Part shown: one piece after another, positions 48,085-59,208 of the stretch
Numbering within the stretch: the first letter of the stretch is position 1
Layout of the letters: each line of letters starts with the position of its first letter
Assembly (NCBI GenBank): GCA_036971475.1
Contig: JBAIZL010000005.1
Span: 174,518,886 to 174,582,885 of the forward strand
Source of the DNA: Prosapia bicincta
Lineage: Eukaryota > Arthropoda > Insecta > Hemiptera > Cercopidae
Direction: 5' to 3'
DNA: 64,000 bases
Program-made: the position numbers and the translations under genes
Notes under the pieces: model-generated
Databases searched by the model: none
Told to the model about the DNA's origin: nothing
Seen by the model: only the letters and a program-made list of their open reading frames with translations

Positions 48085-49352
48085 TACAACACAATTTCAG
48101 AATCGGTGAAGAAAAGCGTCTCGGCGTCAGACACAAAATCCAAAACGGGCTGAACGGACTTATAGAGTTTGGTCAGCAAGACTGCGCCACAAAGCTCCAT
48201 GCGAGGTATGGTGATCGGTTTAACTGGAGCTACCCTGCTCTTAGCCTTCAGAAGGCTAACGGTAACGACTCCATTCCATTCAGTTCTCAAATATATAGCT
48301 GCTGCGTACCCAGCTTCGGAACCATCGCAAAACCCTAACAGGTGATGCTTGGCAGCTCGTGTGCCGACGTGTCAAGGTATTTGGATAGAAGACAAACTGG
48401 CGAATTGGACAATGAAGCTGTCCCATTGATTTAGAAGCGGGGCTGGCAAAGTTTGATCCCAAGATAACTTTTCGAGCCACAAACGTTTAAGAAAGAATTT
48501 GATCCAGAAAGTAATAGGCGTTAAGAAGCCAAGCGGGTCGAAAGTCCGAGCGACATAAGATAGTATGGTGCGTTTCGTCGGCATCGAAAAGAAATTCTGA
48601 CTCTGGTAGGAAAACGAGTCCGAGGTAGGATTCCATTGCAGTCCCAGTATTTTGATGGCGGTAGAATCGTCCTGGAACAGTAGCGGGTTCTCCAGATGAG
48701 CGGAAGGTAGCGTTGACAATAGTGCAGGATCACTTGATGACCATTTCCTGAGTTCCAGGCCGGCGAGTGCGAAAATGCTAATGAGCTGCTGTATCAATTC
48801 CTTGGTATCTTCGGGCGTATCGGCGCCAGTGACAACATCATCAACAGAAGTCTGCTGAAGTATTGCTTGCGACGCGGCAGGGTATCGGCTACCTTCGTCC
48901 TTTTCGAGGTGTTCAAGCGTCCGCAACGCTAAGTACGCAGACGGGGTTAGTCCGTACGTGACAGTAGCTAACTCGTATTCCACCAGCGGAGATTGAGGCG
49001 TCGGTCGGTATAGTATGTGCTGGTGACAGCGATCAGCTGGGCGCACGGCAATTTGTCGGTACATCATTTTAAGATCAGCACAAACGGCGTGAACATACAG
49101 GCGAAACGAAATGATGACGTTAGACAGGTCCTTCTGAAGTTTAGGACCGGAAAGCAATTGCTGATTTAAAGAATTCGCACTACAATCAGGCGAGGATGCG
49201 TTGAATACTACTCGTAACTTAGTAGTAGAACTGGTGGTCTTAAAAACACAATGATGTGGGATCAAATAGTTAGAAGTATTAAGTGCGGGGTACATATGAC
49301 CCAGAGTCATATTTTCTGTCATGAATTGATGATATTGTCGAGCGACCTCCGG
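48070..49352 (-). pseudogene. BEL/Pao pol: reverse transcriptase and N-terminal RNase H
   Basis: The reverse transcriptase (from about 49322) shows LRVVFNASS, ADLKMMYRQIAV and the catalytic SVDDVVTG near 48835, where BEL/Pao RTs usually have an aromatic residue before VDD. It runs to a TGA at 48372 and resumes in the same frame with LLGFCDGSEAGYAAAIYL, the RNase H start. A frame change near 48070 follows FTDSEIVLYWI. The same reading frame holds gag, protease and RT, as expected for a single BEL/Pao polyprotein. Confidence 0.88.
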
Positions 49353-50117
49353 CTAACCACTTAAACGTCCTTCTAAAGCATGATAACTGGCGAGGACAAC
49401 GTTGCGGTTTGACTTAAGTGTTACAGCGTCAGGTCTGAAGGGGGGGGCGACAACATATCTCCCGACTTCATCGCGTTTAGTAGTTGTAGTAAACAGGCTT
49501 TCACAAATCTGTTCGTCAGGGTTCAAAGATTTAGACTCAGTTACTTCTTCGACTTCCCAAAACCGTCGAATATTGTCGTCAATAGACTTTAACGAGGTAA
49601 TGAACAATCTCGGTTGATGGGGCATACTATACGGTATGGATCCCATAATGACCCAACCTAATCGAGTGTTAAACGCAGAGGGCTGGCCTTGAATGATAGT
49701 GCAAGGCCCATTAGTGAGTATTTGGGTGAAAACATCTGCCCCCAGTATATTGTCAAAACCGGCAGGCGAGTCGAAATGAGGGTCAGCTAAAGGTAGATGC
49801 TGGTATTGAGCACTTATTTGAGAGGCTAACCTAGTAGCCGGCAGCGGGTCAGTAATGTGGTTGAGCACGGCGGCTTCAGTTGTTAGCATGACACCAGGGT
49901 CATGCCTCGAGAATAAAATCAACGTAACGTACTCGTGGATACGTGTGGTCTTGGCGGCGACACCAATCAAAGACATATTTGATCTCCGAGTAGGTAGGCT
50001 CAACAGGACGCTTGCTTTCTTAGTAATGGCAGATATCTGACTGCCGGGGTCAATAATAGCTGTAAAGGATCGAGGTTGGCCGTAATGGTCTTGGATGACG
50101 ATTTGTGCGGTACCCAA
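49353..50117 (-). pseudogene. BEL/Pao protease and linker
   Basis: Retropepsin-like: FTAIIDPGSQISAIT carries the catalytic Asp, and ILGADVFTQIL the downstream conserved hydrophobic-ILG segment. It lies in the same frame as gag but is separated from it by TGA (50220), TAA and TAA; a TAG at 49353 separates it from the RT. No ATG opens it, consistent with a formerly continuous polyprotein. Confidence 0.85.
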
Positions 50118-50219
50118 CAGGGCGAGAGATTCCTGAATATTACATGACAGCGAATAAGGTTAAGCTTAAGTATCGGTTGCGCGTCTAGTTGTTGGCCTCG
50201 GGTGTCGCGGTGTGACTAG

Positions 50220-51662
50220 TCATTGTTGTGACGGCGGGTTGTTATGTAACAAAGTATGGTGTGCCTCGTTGCACTGCTTGCAGCGTTGGCTGGACTTACA
50301 TTTAGCTTGGAAATGGGAGCCAAGACAATTGAAGCACCGTTGTAACTTCATGATGGCATCCTGGCGTTCCATAGAAGTCAGTTCGAGAAAGGATTGACAA
50401 TTAATTATGCGATGTCCTTCTCCGCAATAATAACACATGCCTGCGTGTGTCGTAGAAACATGGGCTTGATTCATATGAAGCGGTGGTAATCGGTGACGGA
50501 ATACTGACATCCTAGGAGGGTTCATAACAGGAGGTATATTTACGGGGCGCGGCCCGTTGAATGGCCGTATAGGGCCTGACGCAGCACGTCTAGGCTCGTA
50601 TACATATTTCGTAGCCTTAGGTGTAATAGAATTGTCGGGCGAAACCGAAGGCTGGACAATTGGACTATGTTCCGTGTTAAGGTTAGGTTCCATTCGGTCA
50701 AAATTTAAATCACGGGCCTCTTGCGAATTAGACTCATTCACTGACGACACCAGTATGCGGGGTTGTTGAGCAGCTCTCGCGTTAGTAGAAGCTGCGGCAG
50801 GCAGTTGATTCAACAGCTCTAGAGCCCTGGCCTGTTCAGTTATAAAATCATTCAACAGTTTGTACGTAGGCATACGATTTGTGCCTAGCCTCGTTTCAAA
50901 ACTTAATCTAGTCTGGGGGTCCAAGTTATTAATGGACATCTGAAAAAGAAGGAAATCAGCCAAATCATCTAGCTGGATGACCTTCAACGCAAACACAGCG
51001 TCTGAATGCGCGGTCAAGAAGCGGTTTAGTTCAGTTTGCGAAGCATTCTTAATTTGTTTAAAGTCTTGAATAATTTTGAAATAGTGGTCAGCCAAACGGC
51101 GTGGGTTGGCGTACCGATTGCGCAGAGCTCGATATGCAATGCTGTAATTTTGGTCAGATATTATCAAGCCTGTGACAATTGCTAAAGCGTCGCCTTTAAG
51201 TACAGATTTTAGATATTGAAATTTCTGTATATTACTAAGACTGTCGTTGCAATGGACCATTGAATCGTACATGGTTATGAAATCCGTCCAATCATTGTTG
51301 TTTCCTGAAAAACTAGGCAACGCAAGACTAGGGAGGTTAGGCGAACCTACAGCTGATTTGACGGGCGAGGTTGATGTCACCTCTGTCTTGATAAGGTTAG
51401 GATATTTCGCTAACATGAGCAAATACGCGTCCTGAAATTGTCTTTTGATACTAAACGCACTTTCAGCTAAACTTGCCACCTGAGTGGCGAACGTTTGCTC
51501 TAATATTTCATACTTATCGACGAAATTGGCCTGAATGCGTCTTATTTCGCGAGCGATGCCTTCCGGCATCTCTTTATCGTCAAGAAGGGTTTTTACTTGC
51601 TCTAAATCATTCAATATATTTTTCAATTTAGCGAGATAGTATTCTGTATTGATCGCCATCAT
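50220..51662 (-). CDS. BEL/Pao Gag polyprotein
   Basis: 480 codons from ATG at 51662, preceded by the leader and primer-binding site. The N-terminal half is helical and coiled-coil-like (YLAKLKNILNDLEQVKTLL), followed by the BEL/Pao gag domain (LPSFSGNNNDWTDFITMYDS, then KFQYLKSVLKGDALAIV). The C-terminal part carries zinc knuckles: CYYCGEGHRIINC (C-x2-C-x3-H-x4-C, near residue 407), CFNCLGSHFQAKC and CKQCNEAHH. It would form the particle and bind RNA. The frame is open throughout, but the in-frame TGA at 50220 ends it before the protease. Confidence 0.9.
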   Translation of the reverse strand: MMAINTEYYLAKLKNILNDLEQVKTLLDDKEMPEGIAREIRRIQANFVDKYEILEQTFATQVASLAESAFSIKRQFQDAYLLMLAKYPNLIKTEVTSTSPVKSAVGSPNLPSLALPSFSGNNNDWTDFITMYDSMVHCNDSLSNIQKFQYLKSVLKGDALAIVTGLIISDQNYSIAYRALRNRYANPRRLADHYFKIIQDFKQIKNASQTELNRFLTAHSDAVFALKVIQLDDLADFLLFQMSINNLDPQTRLSFETRLGTNRMPTYKLLNDFITEQARALELLNQLPAAASTNARAAQQPRILVSSVNESNSQEARDLNFDRMEPNLNTEHSPIVQPSVSPDNSITPKATKYVYEPRRAASGPIRPFNGPRPVNIPPVMNPPRMSVFRHRLPPLHMNQAHVSTTHAGMCYYCGEGHRIINCQSFLELTSMERQDAIMKLQRCFNCLGSHFQAKCKSSQRCKQCNEAHHTLLHNNPPSQQ

Positions 51663-52025
51663 AAATAATTTAACAAAATTTTAACATAAAAACACAACAC
51701 AAATTAATTTTCACAAATTTTAAATTGCGGTAGAGTGGACTGTATAGCTTAATGAAACGCAAAATGCTTCCTTATTCGTATTTACGAGACTGTATCTTAT
51801 CTGCTGATTGACACGTAAACATTTCCTCATAACACAAAGCAATACCAAATCAAGTTACGTATGCCTATGACGTCACGCCTTCGTTATTTCCTGTGACTAA
51901 CTTCCCGCGCGTGTGACTCGCACAAAGGAATATCAAAATCGGAAATCAGAGTTGTGCAACACTTGGTAACATTTGCCTTTACTAAGCAAATCCAATAAAC
52001 CATATAAAGCTGTAATAAATTCAAA

Positions 52026-52043
52026 TCCGGAACGTGGGGACCA
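52026..52043 (-). other. Primer-binding site of BEL/Pao element 1
   Basis: The minus strand reads TGGTCCCCACGTTCCGGA, starting with the TGG expected from pairing to a tRNA CCA end, one base from the LTR. I could not match it to a specific tRNA from memory. Confidence 0.7.
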
Positions 52044-52044
52044 A

Positions 52045-52876
52045 TGAAGCGACTGGCGCTAGCTAAAATTTAGAAGAAAGCGAGGTTCGAGAAAGTTCCG
52101 AAATAATCAAATAGAAAAGTTCTGTAATATGAAGTGGCGGCCAAATGCGTCTTACTTTAATCTCTAACCACGCAATTACGAAAGTTTAAAGCAATAGTTC
52201 CGTACAAACACATTTAATAACATAGGATAATTCGCACTGAGTTTAAACACATAAATAAATGATAAGTAATTAAGCTTAGGCAGCACTTACCCTCGTGAAG
52301 AAAGAATGGGTAAAATTGAAGCGTACGTAGATTCTCGTAGTGGTAGACATCCTGGGTACCCAGTTCGTAGGCGGCAGATCCAGGCGAAGTATAAACTAAA
52401 ACTTAAAAGGGTAAATAAATTGGCTGCATTTAAATTGCATAAAATCATTTACATAAACTCTGGCGCGTAACGGAACAAAGAGTCTTACAAAACGGCGATC
52501 GTAACTTAAAGTCAATAATAGGAAATAACACATATAAAACCGCGTTTACACGAACACACTTTAACACGAATAGTTCTTGAAACTTGTACGAGGTTTACGG
52601 TCAAAACCGATACTTTACACGCTTGGTGAAACTTTGCGAACAAGCTCTTCATTAAGGCTCGTAACAGCACGAAGGCTCCAAAACGACAGACTAGAGTAGC
52701 CACGGAAATACTAGATAAGGGAGGGGGGTCAGAGATGCCACCAAGAAAATCAATACTTGGTCAATATATCGATTAGTGGGTCAGAAATCACGTGACCATT
52801 ACTGTCCAGGCACAGCTGAGAGATTTAATAAATAGATCAAAGTAACACGTTCAAACTTCGAGCGCTGACTCGAACA
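52045..52876 (-). repeat. 5' LTR of BEL/Pao element 1
   Basis: 832 bp, repeat of 45259-46084. On the element strand it starts TGTTCGAGTC and ends CGCTTCA. Confidence 0.9.
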
Positions 52877-53465
52877 GGAAGTTTTGTAGTTATTGAATAT
52901 GTTTCCATAATTATGTAGGCATTCGTTTCTCTAAAGAGAAATAGAAAATTTATAGTTCTTCTACATAAAGCGGAAAATTTAGATTAGTTTAGGGGGTAAC
53001 AGCAGTGGAAACAATGCCAAGGACAACAAATATTAAACTGTTATAATGTAGAGTAAGAAAAACACAATAAGTAGAAAATTCTTTAACCAATTCAAAATTA
53101 ATTTCTTCACAACAAATCGATACCATATTAAATTTACTGCACGTGTTGGATTATGGTTATTTGTTTGTTTCATTGTCATTATTGTGTTTTTGTGGTTATA
53201 TTACAGTTACAGACTTTTGTTTATTAGTTCTAGTTGATGGTATGTTAAAATAACTAAGGATGTCAAAAGTTTTGAAACCAAAGATTTTACCACGAATTCC
53301 CTCATAGAAATGTTTCCTACAACATTCTGCTTCATGATATTCTGCAAGAAGGTTATATATTTCTCTATTATAAAGTTGTCAATTCCAAGTGAATTCTTAC
53401 ATTGAAGCAAAATTAAAAGTATTAAGTTAGATTACAATCTAGTATTTGTAGTAACAGAAAAGCTA
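52877..53465. repeat. Satellite array segment 6 (strongly diverged)
   Basis: Continues the monomer broken at 45258: GTTTTGTAGTTATTGAAT, then GGTAACAGCAGTGGAAACAATG, then ATTCCCTCATAGAAATGTTTCC. Many deletions and a 20-odd-bp insert near 53420-53440. Similarity fades near 53465; the right boundary is approximate. Confidence 0.75.
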
Positions 53466-53590
53466 GAAAATGACGTTACTAGTACATTAGCAATATCACA
53501 ACTGTTTATGAATTATCTTCCATCCGGTTGCTTCAGTACAATGGCTGGCAACGGAATGAAAGTGCCACAAACTAATCTTAGTTTTCTACA
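53466..53590. other. Unassigned junction between satellite and LINE fragment
   Basis: No satellite similarity, no ORF, no repeat recognised. It may be the remaining tail of the LINE fragment or unrelated DNA. Confidence 0.4.
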
Positions 53591-54670
53591 CGCTGTGGAG
53601 GACGGAGTTTTTTGTCTAATTGTGCTAATGTAATGTTTCCAAGAGTTCTTTCTACTCAGCCTAAATATCCTCCGTGCTTTCACACGGAGTATTTTATATT
53701 TCTAAAGGTTTCCATTTGTTGAGTGTCGCTTAAATCTCCTAAGAGCTCTTCGTCGTAAACGGAGGATTTCCGTGCCTTCATCGTTCCACCATGGTACAGG
53801 TGGACGGCGTGCTTGAACACATGATTTAGGGGTGGTTTTTTTCAGCGGCATTCAAAATTGTCTTAGTAAAATTTTCAACAGTTGCATCAACGGGTGTCAG
53901 ATAATCTGTGTCAAGTAATACAAAATAATTTGAAAAGGCGACCCAATTTTTTTTTTTCAAAATGCCACGGGGATGTTGAACATAACAGGGTGAGGAATCA
54001 CATTAATTGATCTTAATAGGCACATGATCGCTTCCATACAAATCATTGAGTACCGACCATGTGCATCTAGTAGCTAAATGAGGGCTGCAGATCGTTAGGT
54101 CAACAGCTGTCCATCTACCAGTAGATGCTGCTAAATAAGTAGGCAAACCGTCATTTAGCAGCATAGGTCCAGTTCGGTTCTTACACTCTCCACAAGTTGA
54201 CCTCGAGAGTTCTTAGTTGGAGATCCCCAAGACAAATGGTGAGCATTAAAATCTCCTACCAATAAAAACGAAGTCGGTAACTGACATTTCAAATTCACTA
54301 AGTCACTGTGTTGCAGGTTTTCTTGTGGTGGCAAGTAGACACAACACACAGTGATTTTATACGGGACAGCTGTTTGAACGGCTACTGCTTGTAAAGGAGT
54401 CATAAAGTTTAGAGAAACAGCATCGATACAGTCACGGGCTAGGATGGCTACGCCACCTCTAGCTCGATCCTCTGTAACGAAGTTTGATCTAAAAACTGAA
54501 TACTCCCTAAAGTGAAAATTATGCGATTCGTGGAGATGTGTCTCCTGTAGACATACAAACATTGGATACACATCTCGCACGAGTATTTTAAGATTTCTAT
54601 GTGACTCCTAACAACGTTGACGTTCCATTGTATCACCGAAAGATATTTATCAACTTAGCAATGGATTAAT
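53590..54670 (-). pseudogene. LINE ORF2 fragment: AP endonuclease domain
   Basis: Begins with WNVNVVRSH near 54630, then after a frame change VCLQETHLHESH, ARGGVAILARD and LLVGDFNAHHLSWGSPT, all endonuclease motifs. A second frame change near 54160 leads to TGRWTAVDLTICSP and YGSDHVPI (the GSDH catalytic His region). Past 53960 it has stops and drifts. No reverse transcriptase remains. Confidence 0.78.
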
Positions 54671-54814
54671 CGGACACACATTGGTGCTCTCCATTTTTTT
54701 TTACCTTCGACATTTACAAACATCTTAGGCTCAGATTCCTCCAATTCCCTATTCACCTGTTCAAAGATGGAATCGGAGGAAGTTTAGGAGGGGAAGTTTT
54801 TGCATGCCCTCCTT

Positions 54815-56038
54815 TCATAGTATTAGTTTTTTTTGGGCAGCCGTTACTGCCGGTGCCGATTTAGAAATAACATTATCATTCTTTTTCCGTATTATGTTAT
54901 TCGACGCAAAAAGCTTACTGCCAGATGACAATTTCTTCTGCGTCGAACTACCAGTGTCGGTCAGAGACCTGCTTCTTGCACCGAGCCCTCTCATAGAAGG
55001 GGTTGGCAAAAATAGCAAGTCCCGTGATGTGCTAGCAGGTTGTACCACATTAATAGATGAGCCATTCGTAACTAAAGATAGAAGGCGAGTTACTTGCTCG
55101 TTGAGCAATTCTATTTTTCGTGCCAGAACAGCGCAGTTCGTACAGGACGACTTTGCAATGGTCAAAGTTGTAGCATACGATTTTCCATCAACCTTCTGTA
55201 TAACAGATCTATAAAGCTTTCTTGCTTCGGTAAACGCTATTTTCGCTTTGACCATGATGCTCAGGATAGTCTTTTTTTCCTTGAAGGTAGGACAGTTAAA
55301 AGATCGCGCTGGGTGTTCACCACCGCAGTTTGCGCACTTTGGAGAATTGGTGCAATCCTTCCCTTCATGACCTTCGACGCTACACTGACCACATACGCCC
55401 TGCTTCAAACAAGTGTGCCCGAAACGTTGGCACTTGACACACCACCACGGGCTAACCACATACGGCCTTACTGACAACTTCTGGTAACCCGCAGGAATGT
55501 ACTCAGGTAAATCCGGTTTTCCAAATATCAAAATCAACGAAGCTGTTGCAATTTTAACACCCTTGTCTGTCTTCATGATTGGTACAAAGTCCGTTACGGA
55601 CTGAGAAACCAGTTCTGTTTTAATTTCATCCACAGACACGTTCATAGGACCTCTAAATACAATGACTACACTTAAAGAATACAAGGATCTATAGGGAGCC
55701 ACAGATACCATGACCTGGTCATTGAAAGAGGTCATCTTTGAAAGAGAACAAGTTTGTCTCGCGGTTGAGGTTGCAACTAGCAATGTTTCGTTTCAAAAGT
55801 TTCTTAATAGAGGACCTCCGGCACAAGCAGTAGAAGCCTTGTTAATAAGGAAAGGAGAAACTTTCGAGAGATCTTTCTCCTCCTCGGCACTACAAAATAT
55901 TAAATACTTTGGTGATGCCAAAGTCTGTGACGTTTCCACCATCAACGTTTTACTCCTGTCGTCAACCTTAGGCTTATCAGATGAAACCTGATGTGTCTTC
56001 TTTGAACTAACTCCATTTGACGCGTTTTTGTTTTCCAT
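54815..56038 (-). pseudogene. LINE ORF1 (Gag-like, three zinc knuckles), one nonsense codon
   Basis: About 408 codons in one frame from ATG at 56038, interrupted only by TGA at 55793-55795. The N-terminal part is polar and charged. A central region around PEYIPAGYQKLSVRPYV is like the RNA-binding fold of I-group ORF1 proteins. Three knuckles follow: CVKCQRFGHTCLKQGVC, CGQCSVEGHEGKDC and CANCGGEHPARSFNC. The C-terminal part contains a short leucine-rich helix (LARKIELLNEQVTRLL). Its role would be RNA binding and chaperoning. Confidence 0.8.
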
Positions 56039-56348
56039 AGAAATATATTAAGCCAGCCATCGTGTCGGGCGTTACAGGCGAGACTATAGGAACAGGTACA
56101 TCCTTGGATCACATTAGGATCATTTCCAACACTCAGAATTCTGAGGCCCATAGCTTTTCTCCTTAGCTCGACTGGATGAGCATCAGTTGAGATCTCTTGA
56201 TACTGTGCACAGGCTCCGACCGCGGACACTCCCTGACCGAGGACTGAAGCGGCTGGTACACTAGAAACCGCACGTTTTTATATTTTTTTTATTAACTCGG
56301 GAGCGCGTTTAAATTGCCCGAAGCACTGCCACCTTAGGTATACTGTAC

Positions 56349-57240
56349 TTACCTCCCTGATCTAGTCAAAAGCCCCTTCCCTCTTACCAGGTTTAGAAGT
56401 TTCCTGACTAGTGTTTTACCTTCAGCACCCTCTTCCAGAGCTGTGCTATCATCAAAGAGGTTGAAGCGCCTCTCGGCAAGTGCTTCACATCTATAAATGA
56501 TGTGTGTGGCGGTCTCCAGTTCTTGCCCGCATAATCTGCACACTGGTTCATCTTTGAATATACCCGTATTATGCAGATGTTTCCTTAGTCCACAGTGTCC
56601 CGTGAGTAGACCTGTGGCTATACTCGATTCCTGCCTAGACAGATAGATGAGACTCTCCTGCAGCCCCAAGGAAGGTATCCTAAGGGTTAGCTTACTGTGT
56701 CTCATTCCTTCAACCCTGACCCAGTGCTCACAGTGTCTTTCAGCCATCCACCTTCCCACTGCAATCTTGACCATGGATTTGGAAATACCTACCGCCGGCT
56801 CCGGTCCAATCAGGGGAGTTGAAGACCCCTCTCTGGTCAGTGCATCTGCGGTTTCATTTCCAAATATTCCCCTAGCCCTGGCACCCAACTTATCTTGATT
56901 TGAATGTGCCTTGCCAGGGCTTCTAGGTTATTTAAGCACTCCCTAACTATGGCCGAGGTGACCACATGTCCGTTTAGCGCCTTAATTGCTGCCTGACTGT
57001 CAGAGAAAATAGCAATCCGGGTCTTTTGTATTCCTCTTCTCGCTATCTCTCCCAGACAGGCATTTACAGCATATATTTCGGTCTGAAAGACAGAGGTATG
57101 CCTCCCCAAGGAAAAAACTAGTTTTACCCTTGGGTTTTCACAATACACCCCCGCTCCAGTGCCGAAGTCCACCTTGGAGCCATCTGTGTACCAGATCTGA
57201 GCTCCCGATGTTATTGACCCTCCATCATAATTTGGTGGGC
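56349..57240 (-). pseudogene. LINE ORF2 C-terminus: RNase H and zinc knuckle
   Basis: RNase H motifs: WYTDGSK near 57190, VFQTEIYAVNACLGE, FSDSQAAIKAL, ISWVPG, then after a frame change near 56880 IFGNETADALTREG. Downstream are a helical region and CRLCGQELETATHIIYRC (C-x2-C-x9-H-x4-C), the knuckle common at LINE C-termini. The frame change in the last RNase H motif makes it non-functional. Confidence 0.8.
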
Positions 57241-57500
57241 TTAGTCAGGTGCAAACGTCCGAGTAAGGTGGTCACTGCCCATCTCCAAGACAGGTTCTTT
57301 GACCACGCACTCGATACTCATATGTCCCGAAACATCTGGGAGATTAGCCCAGTTGTTCGAGTATGAAATCTCCATGCTGGGGTTGGGTGCTCGTGGTTGA
57401 TTGCTTCCCACCTGTTGCACCTCACCCCTCACAACATCCAAGCCCTGGACGTTAACATGCTCAGCTCGGTTTTGGCCTCTCCTGCGTTGTGTGATTAGGA

Positions 57501-57752
57501 TTATTGGCCCTCCTGCTGATCTCTTCGGAGCCGCCTTCTGGCCGCTCGACTCATACGCTTCCTCCGTAGAGAAAGCGTGCTCAACTCTACAACCATTTTA
57601 ATGGTTTCTGCAGTCGGCAGCTTGGTAGCCGCCCCCGCACCCCCAGTGGTGGTTGCCGTAGACACATCTGCTACAGACTCACGGTTTGCCGTCTCATTGG
57701 CTCCCGCTGTCTGTACAGACTCAACATCAATTTTTGTACTTACTTGGTCCAT
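57501..57752 (-). pseudogene. Short arginine-rich frame in LINE fragment, function unknown
   Basis: 83 codons from ATG at 57752: a Ser/Thr/Ala-rich N-terminus and a basic end (LRRKRMSRAARRRLRRDQQ). It ends at 57501, about 300 bp before the RNase H region. Its position suggests the N-terminus of an ORF1-like protein whose remainder was deleted. I do not recognise a family. Confidence 0.4.
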
Positions 57753-58604
57753 TAGCTTCCCAAGTATGGGGGAAAGAACGGTCTACCAGAGCAGAACCCC
57801 CACTGCCCTGGCAAGACAACATACAATGAGGTTTTGTCTGGTTCCTCAAGGGGATCATGTGCTACTGCATTTTATACCCTGCAGCCATTCATCCATCGGC
57901 ACGATGCCTTCCACCTTGGATTGGGTATTCAGTCACTGACCTTGAAGCACACCCCAAGTTCAGAAGATTATTAACTGTTGTTCATGGAGCGAACAGCCTG
58001 CTTTACTCTCTTTTGTTACAACTGTGTCGTTAGGGTAGTTTCCCGCCCATACTTCACAGCCGCATTGCCCTTGATTCACCTGGGAGGTGAGAGTAGCATT
58101 GTGAGCACCTAATTCCCAACTACCCCAGTCAGATCAGTTATTTCTACCACACCCAACCGGTTGACTGACGAGGAGGGATAATTCCTCCCCTTTGAACCAT
58201 TGCCTTGGTCCGGGCCTGCTTATTCAGAAACCTTCCGGAATCCTTATTCACAAGTAACCTATATATCTGTGGGCCGTTCCACTATTCACCACCCGTGGAC
58301 CCGCCCAGTTGCTAAGGCAAGCTATCTGGGAAACCGCACTTACGTCTTCGGCAGAACAAGCTCTGATCAGCGTCCCGGACCAGAGTTTGTCAAGCTCTGG
58401 CCTCTTCAGCACTCAAAACGCGCAACGGTTCTGACCAGTTAAAATCACCTACAGAGAAGTTGTGAGTGTTAATTTGTAAAAATTGTATTGTGAATGCAGT
58501 GTTTGTAGAACGAGTAAAGTGTGTAAGAGTGAAGTAAGTGTTGATAGTATTGTGCATGTTTGGCTGGGGTACCGCGAGGGACGCCAAACACCTCCAATGC
58601 TGGT
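57753..58604 (-). other. GC-richer leader of the second LINE fragment
   Basis: About 850 bp with no convincing ORF, clearly richer in G and C than the satellite on its right. Read on the minus strand it precedes the short ORF and is best explained as the element's 5' untranslated region. Confidence 0.5.
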
Positions 58605-59208
58605 CAATGTAGATTAGTTTAGGGGGTAATAGCTGTGGAAACAATGTCAAGCACCAACAAATATTAAACTATTATATTTTAGATTATGAAAAAAAATTAT
58701 GAGAAAATTCATTTCACCAAACAAAATTAGTTCGTTCACTACAAATCAATACCATATTAAATTCACTGTATCTGTTGATTTATGATTATTAAATAATTTT
58801 ATAGTCAGTATTGGGTTTTTGAATTTCTACTAGATTTGAAGATTTTGTGTTATTAGTTTTAGTATATGGGTAAGTTGAAAAAGCACAGGATACATCAAAA
58901 TTTTAAAATCCAAGATTGTCCCACAAATTATCTCATAGCAATCTTTCCTAAATATTCGGTTTCATGCCATTCTGCAAGAAAGTTGTTATTTATTTATCTA
59001 TTTTCAGTTGTCACATCCCAGTGACTTCTTATATTAAAGCAAAATTGAAAGTATTTTTGTAGTAATGAAAAAATTATTCTCAAACATGGATTTTACTATG
59101 AAACGCATTATTATCTAATATGAACTATATGCATTATACATTAATATGAATGTGTTAAAATCTCAATTTCTTATTTATGCATAATGAGAACCATTTAACA
59201 AACTTAAT
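58605..59208. repeat. Satellite array segment 7 (last recognisable monomer piece)
   Basis: CAATGTAGATTAGTTTAGGGGGTAATAGCTGTGG through ATAATGAGAACCATTTAACAA matches the monomer in order but with many changes. It is the right edge of the array in this window. Confidence 0.82.

Larger units (their letters stand above)
45259..52876 (-). mobile_element. BEL/Pao LTR retrotransposon, nearly complete but disrupted
   Basis: LTRs at 45259-46084 (826 bp) and 52045-52876 (832 bp) are near-identical, apart from a 6-bp length difference near 45798/52590 and scattered changes. The flanks are AGAAG and GGAAG, a 5-bp duplication with one change. On the minus strand: 5' LTR, primer-binding site, gag, protease, reverse transcriptase, RNase H, integrase, purine-rich GGTGGGCGGTA next to the 3' LTR, 3' LTR. 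The full domain order is BEL/Pao. Gag is intact. The pol part has four in-frame stops before the RT, one between RT and RNase H, and one frame change in RNase H, so the copy is inactive. Confidence 0.95.
53590..56272 (-). mobile_element. I-like non-LTR retrotransposon fragment, 3'-truncated
   Basis: The minus-strand order is a leader (56272-56039), ORF1 with three CCHC knuckles (56038-54815), then ORF2 with an AP-endonuclease (about 54640-53960) and a decayed linker that stops before the reverse transcriptase. ORF1 plus endonuclease ORF2 is the I/Jockey-group layout. The loss of the 3' half is unusual, since LINE copies are normally shortened at the 5' end, so a later deletion or recombination is implied. 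No target duplication was found. Confidence 0.75.
56273..58604 (-). mobile_element. Second LINE fragment: leader, short ORF, RNase H and C-terminal knuckle
   Basis: It lies upstream of the previous LINE on the same strand. The 3' end is an A-rich tail (minus strand TTAATAAAAAAAATATAAAAA near 56284-56305), immediately followed by the leader of the next LINE. It retains an RNase H plus zinc-knuckle region (57240-56349) and a short arginine-rich frame (57752-57501), but no endonuclease or reverse transcriptase between them. It is therefore an internally deleted or composite element. A perfect stem GTTTGGC/GCCAAAC lies near 58561-58590 at the presumed 5' end. Confidence 0.65.

Noticed and set aside
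58558..58600. A second HDV-like ribozyme at the presumed 5' end of the LINE fragment
   Set aside because: A perfect P2-like stem GTTTGGC/GCCAAAC exists, but no matching P1 strands surround it in the needed order, so it is only a hairpin.
251..59208. Telomeric repeat, because monomers contain CCTAACC-like bases
   Set aside because: Only one short occurrence per monomer, with no tandem TTAGG run.
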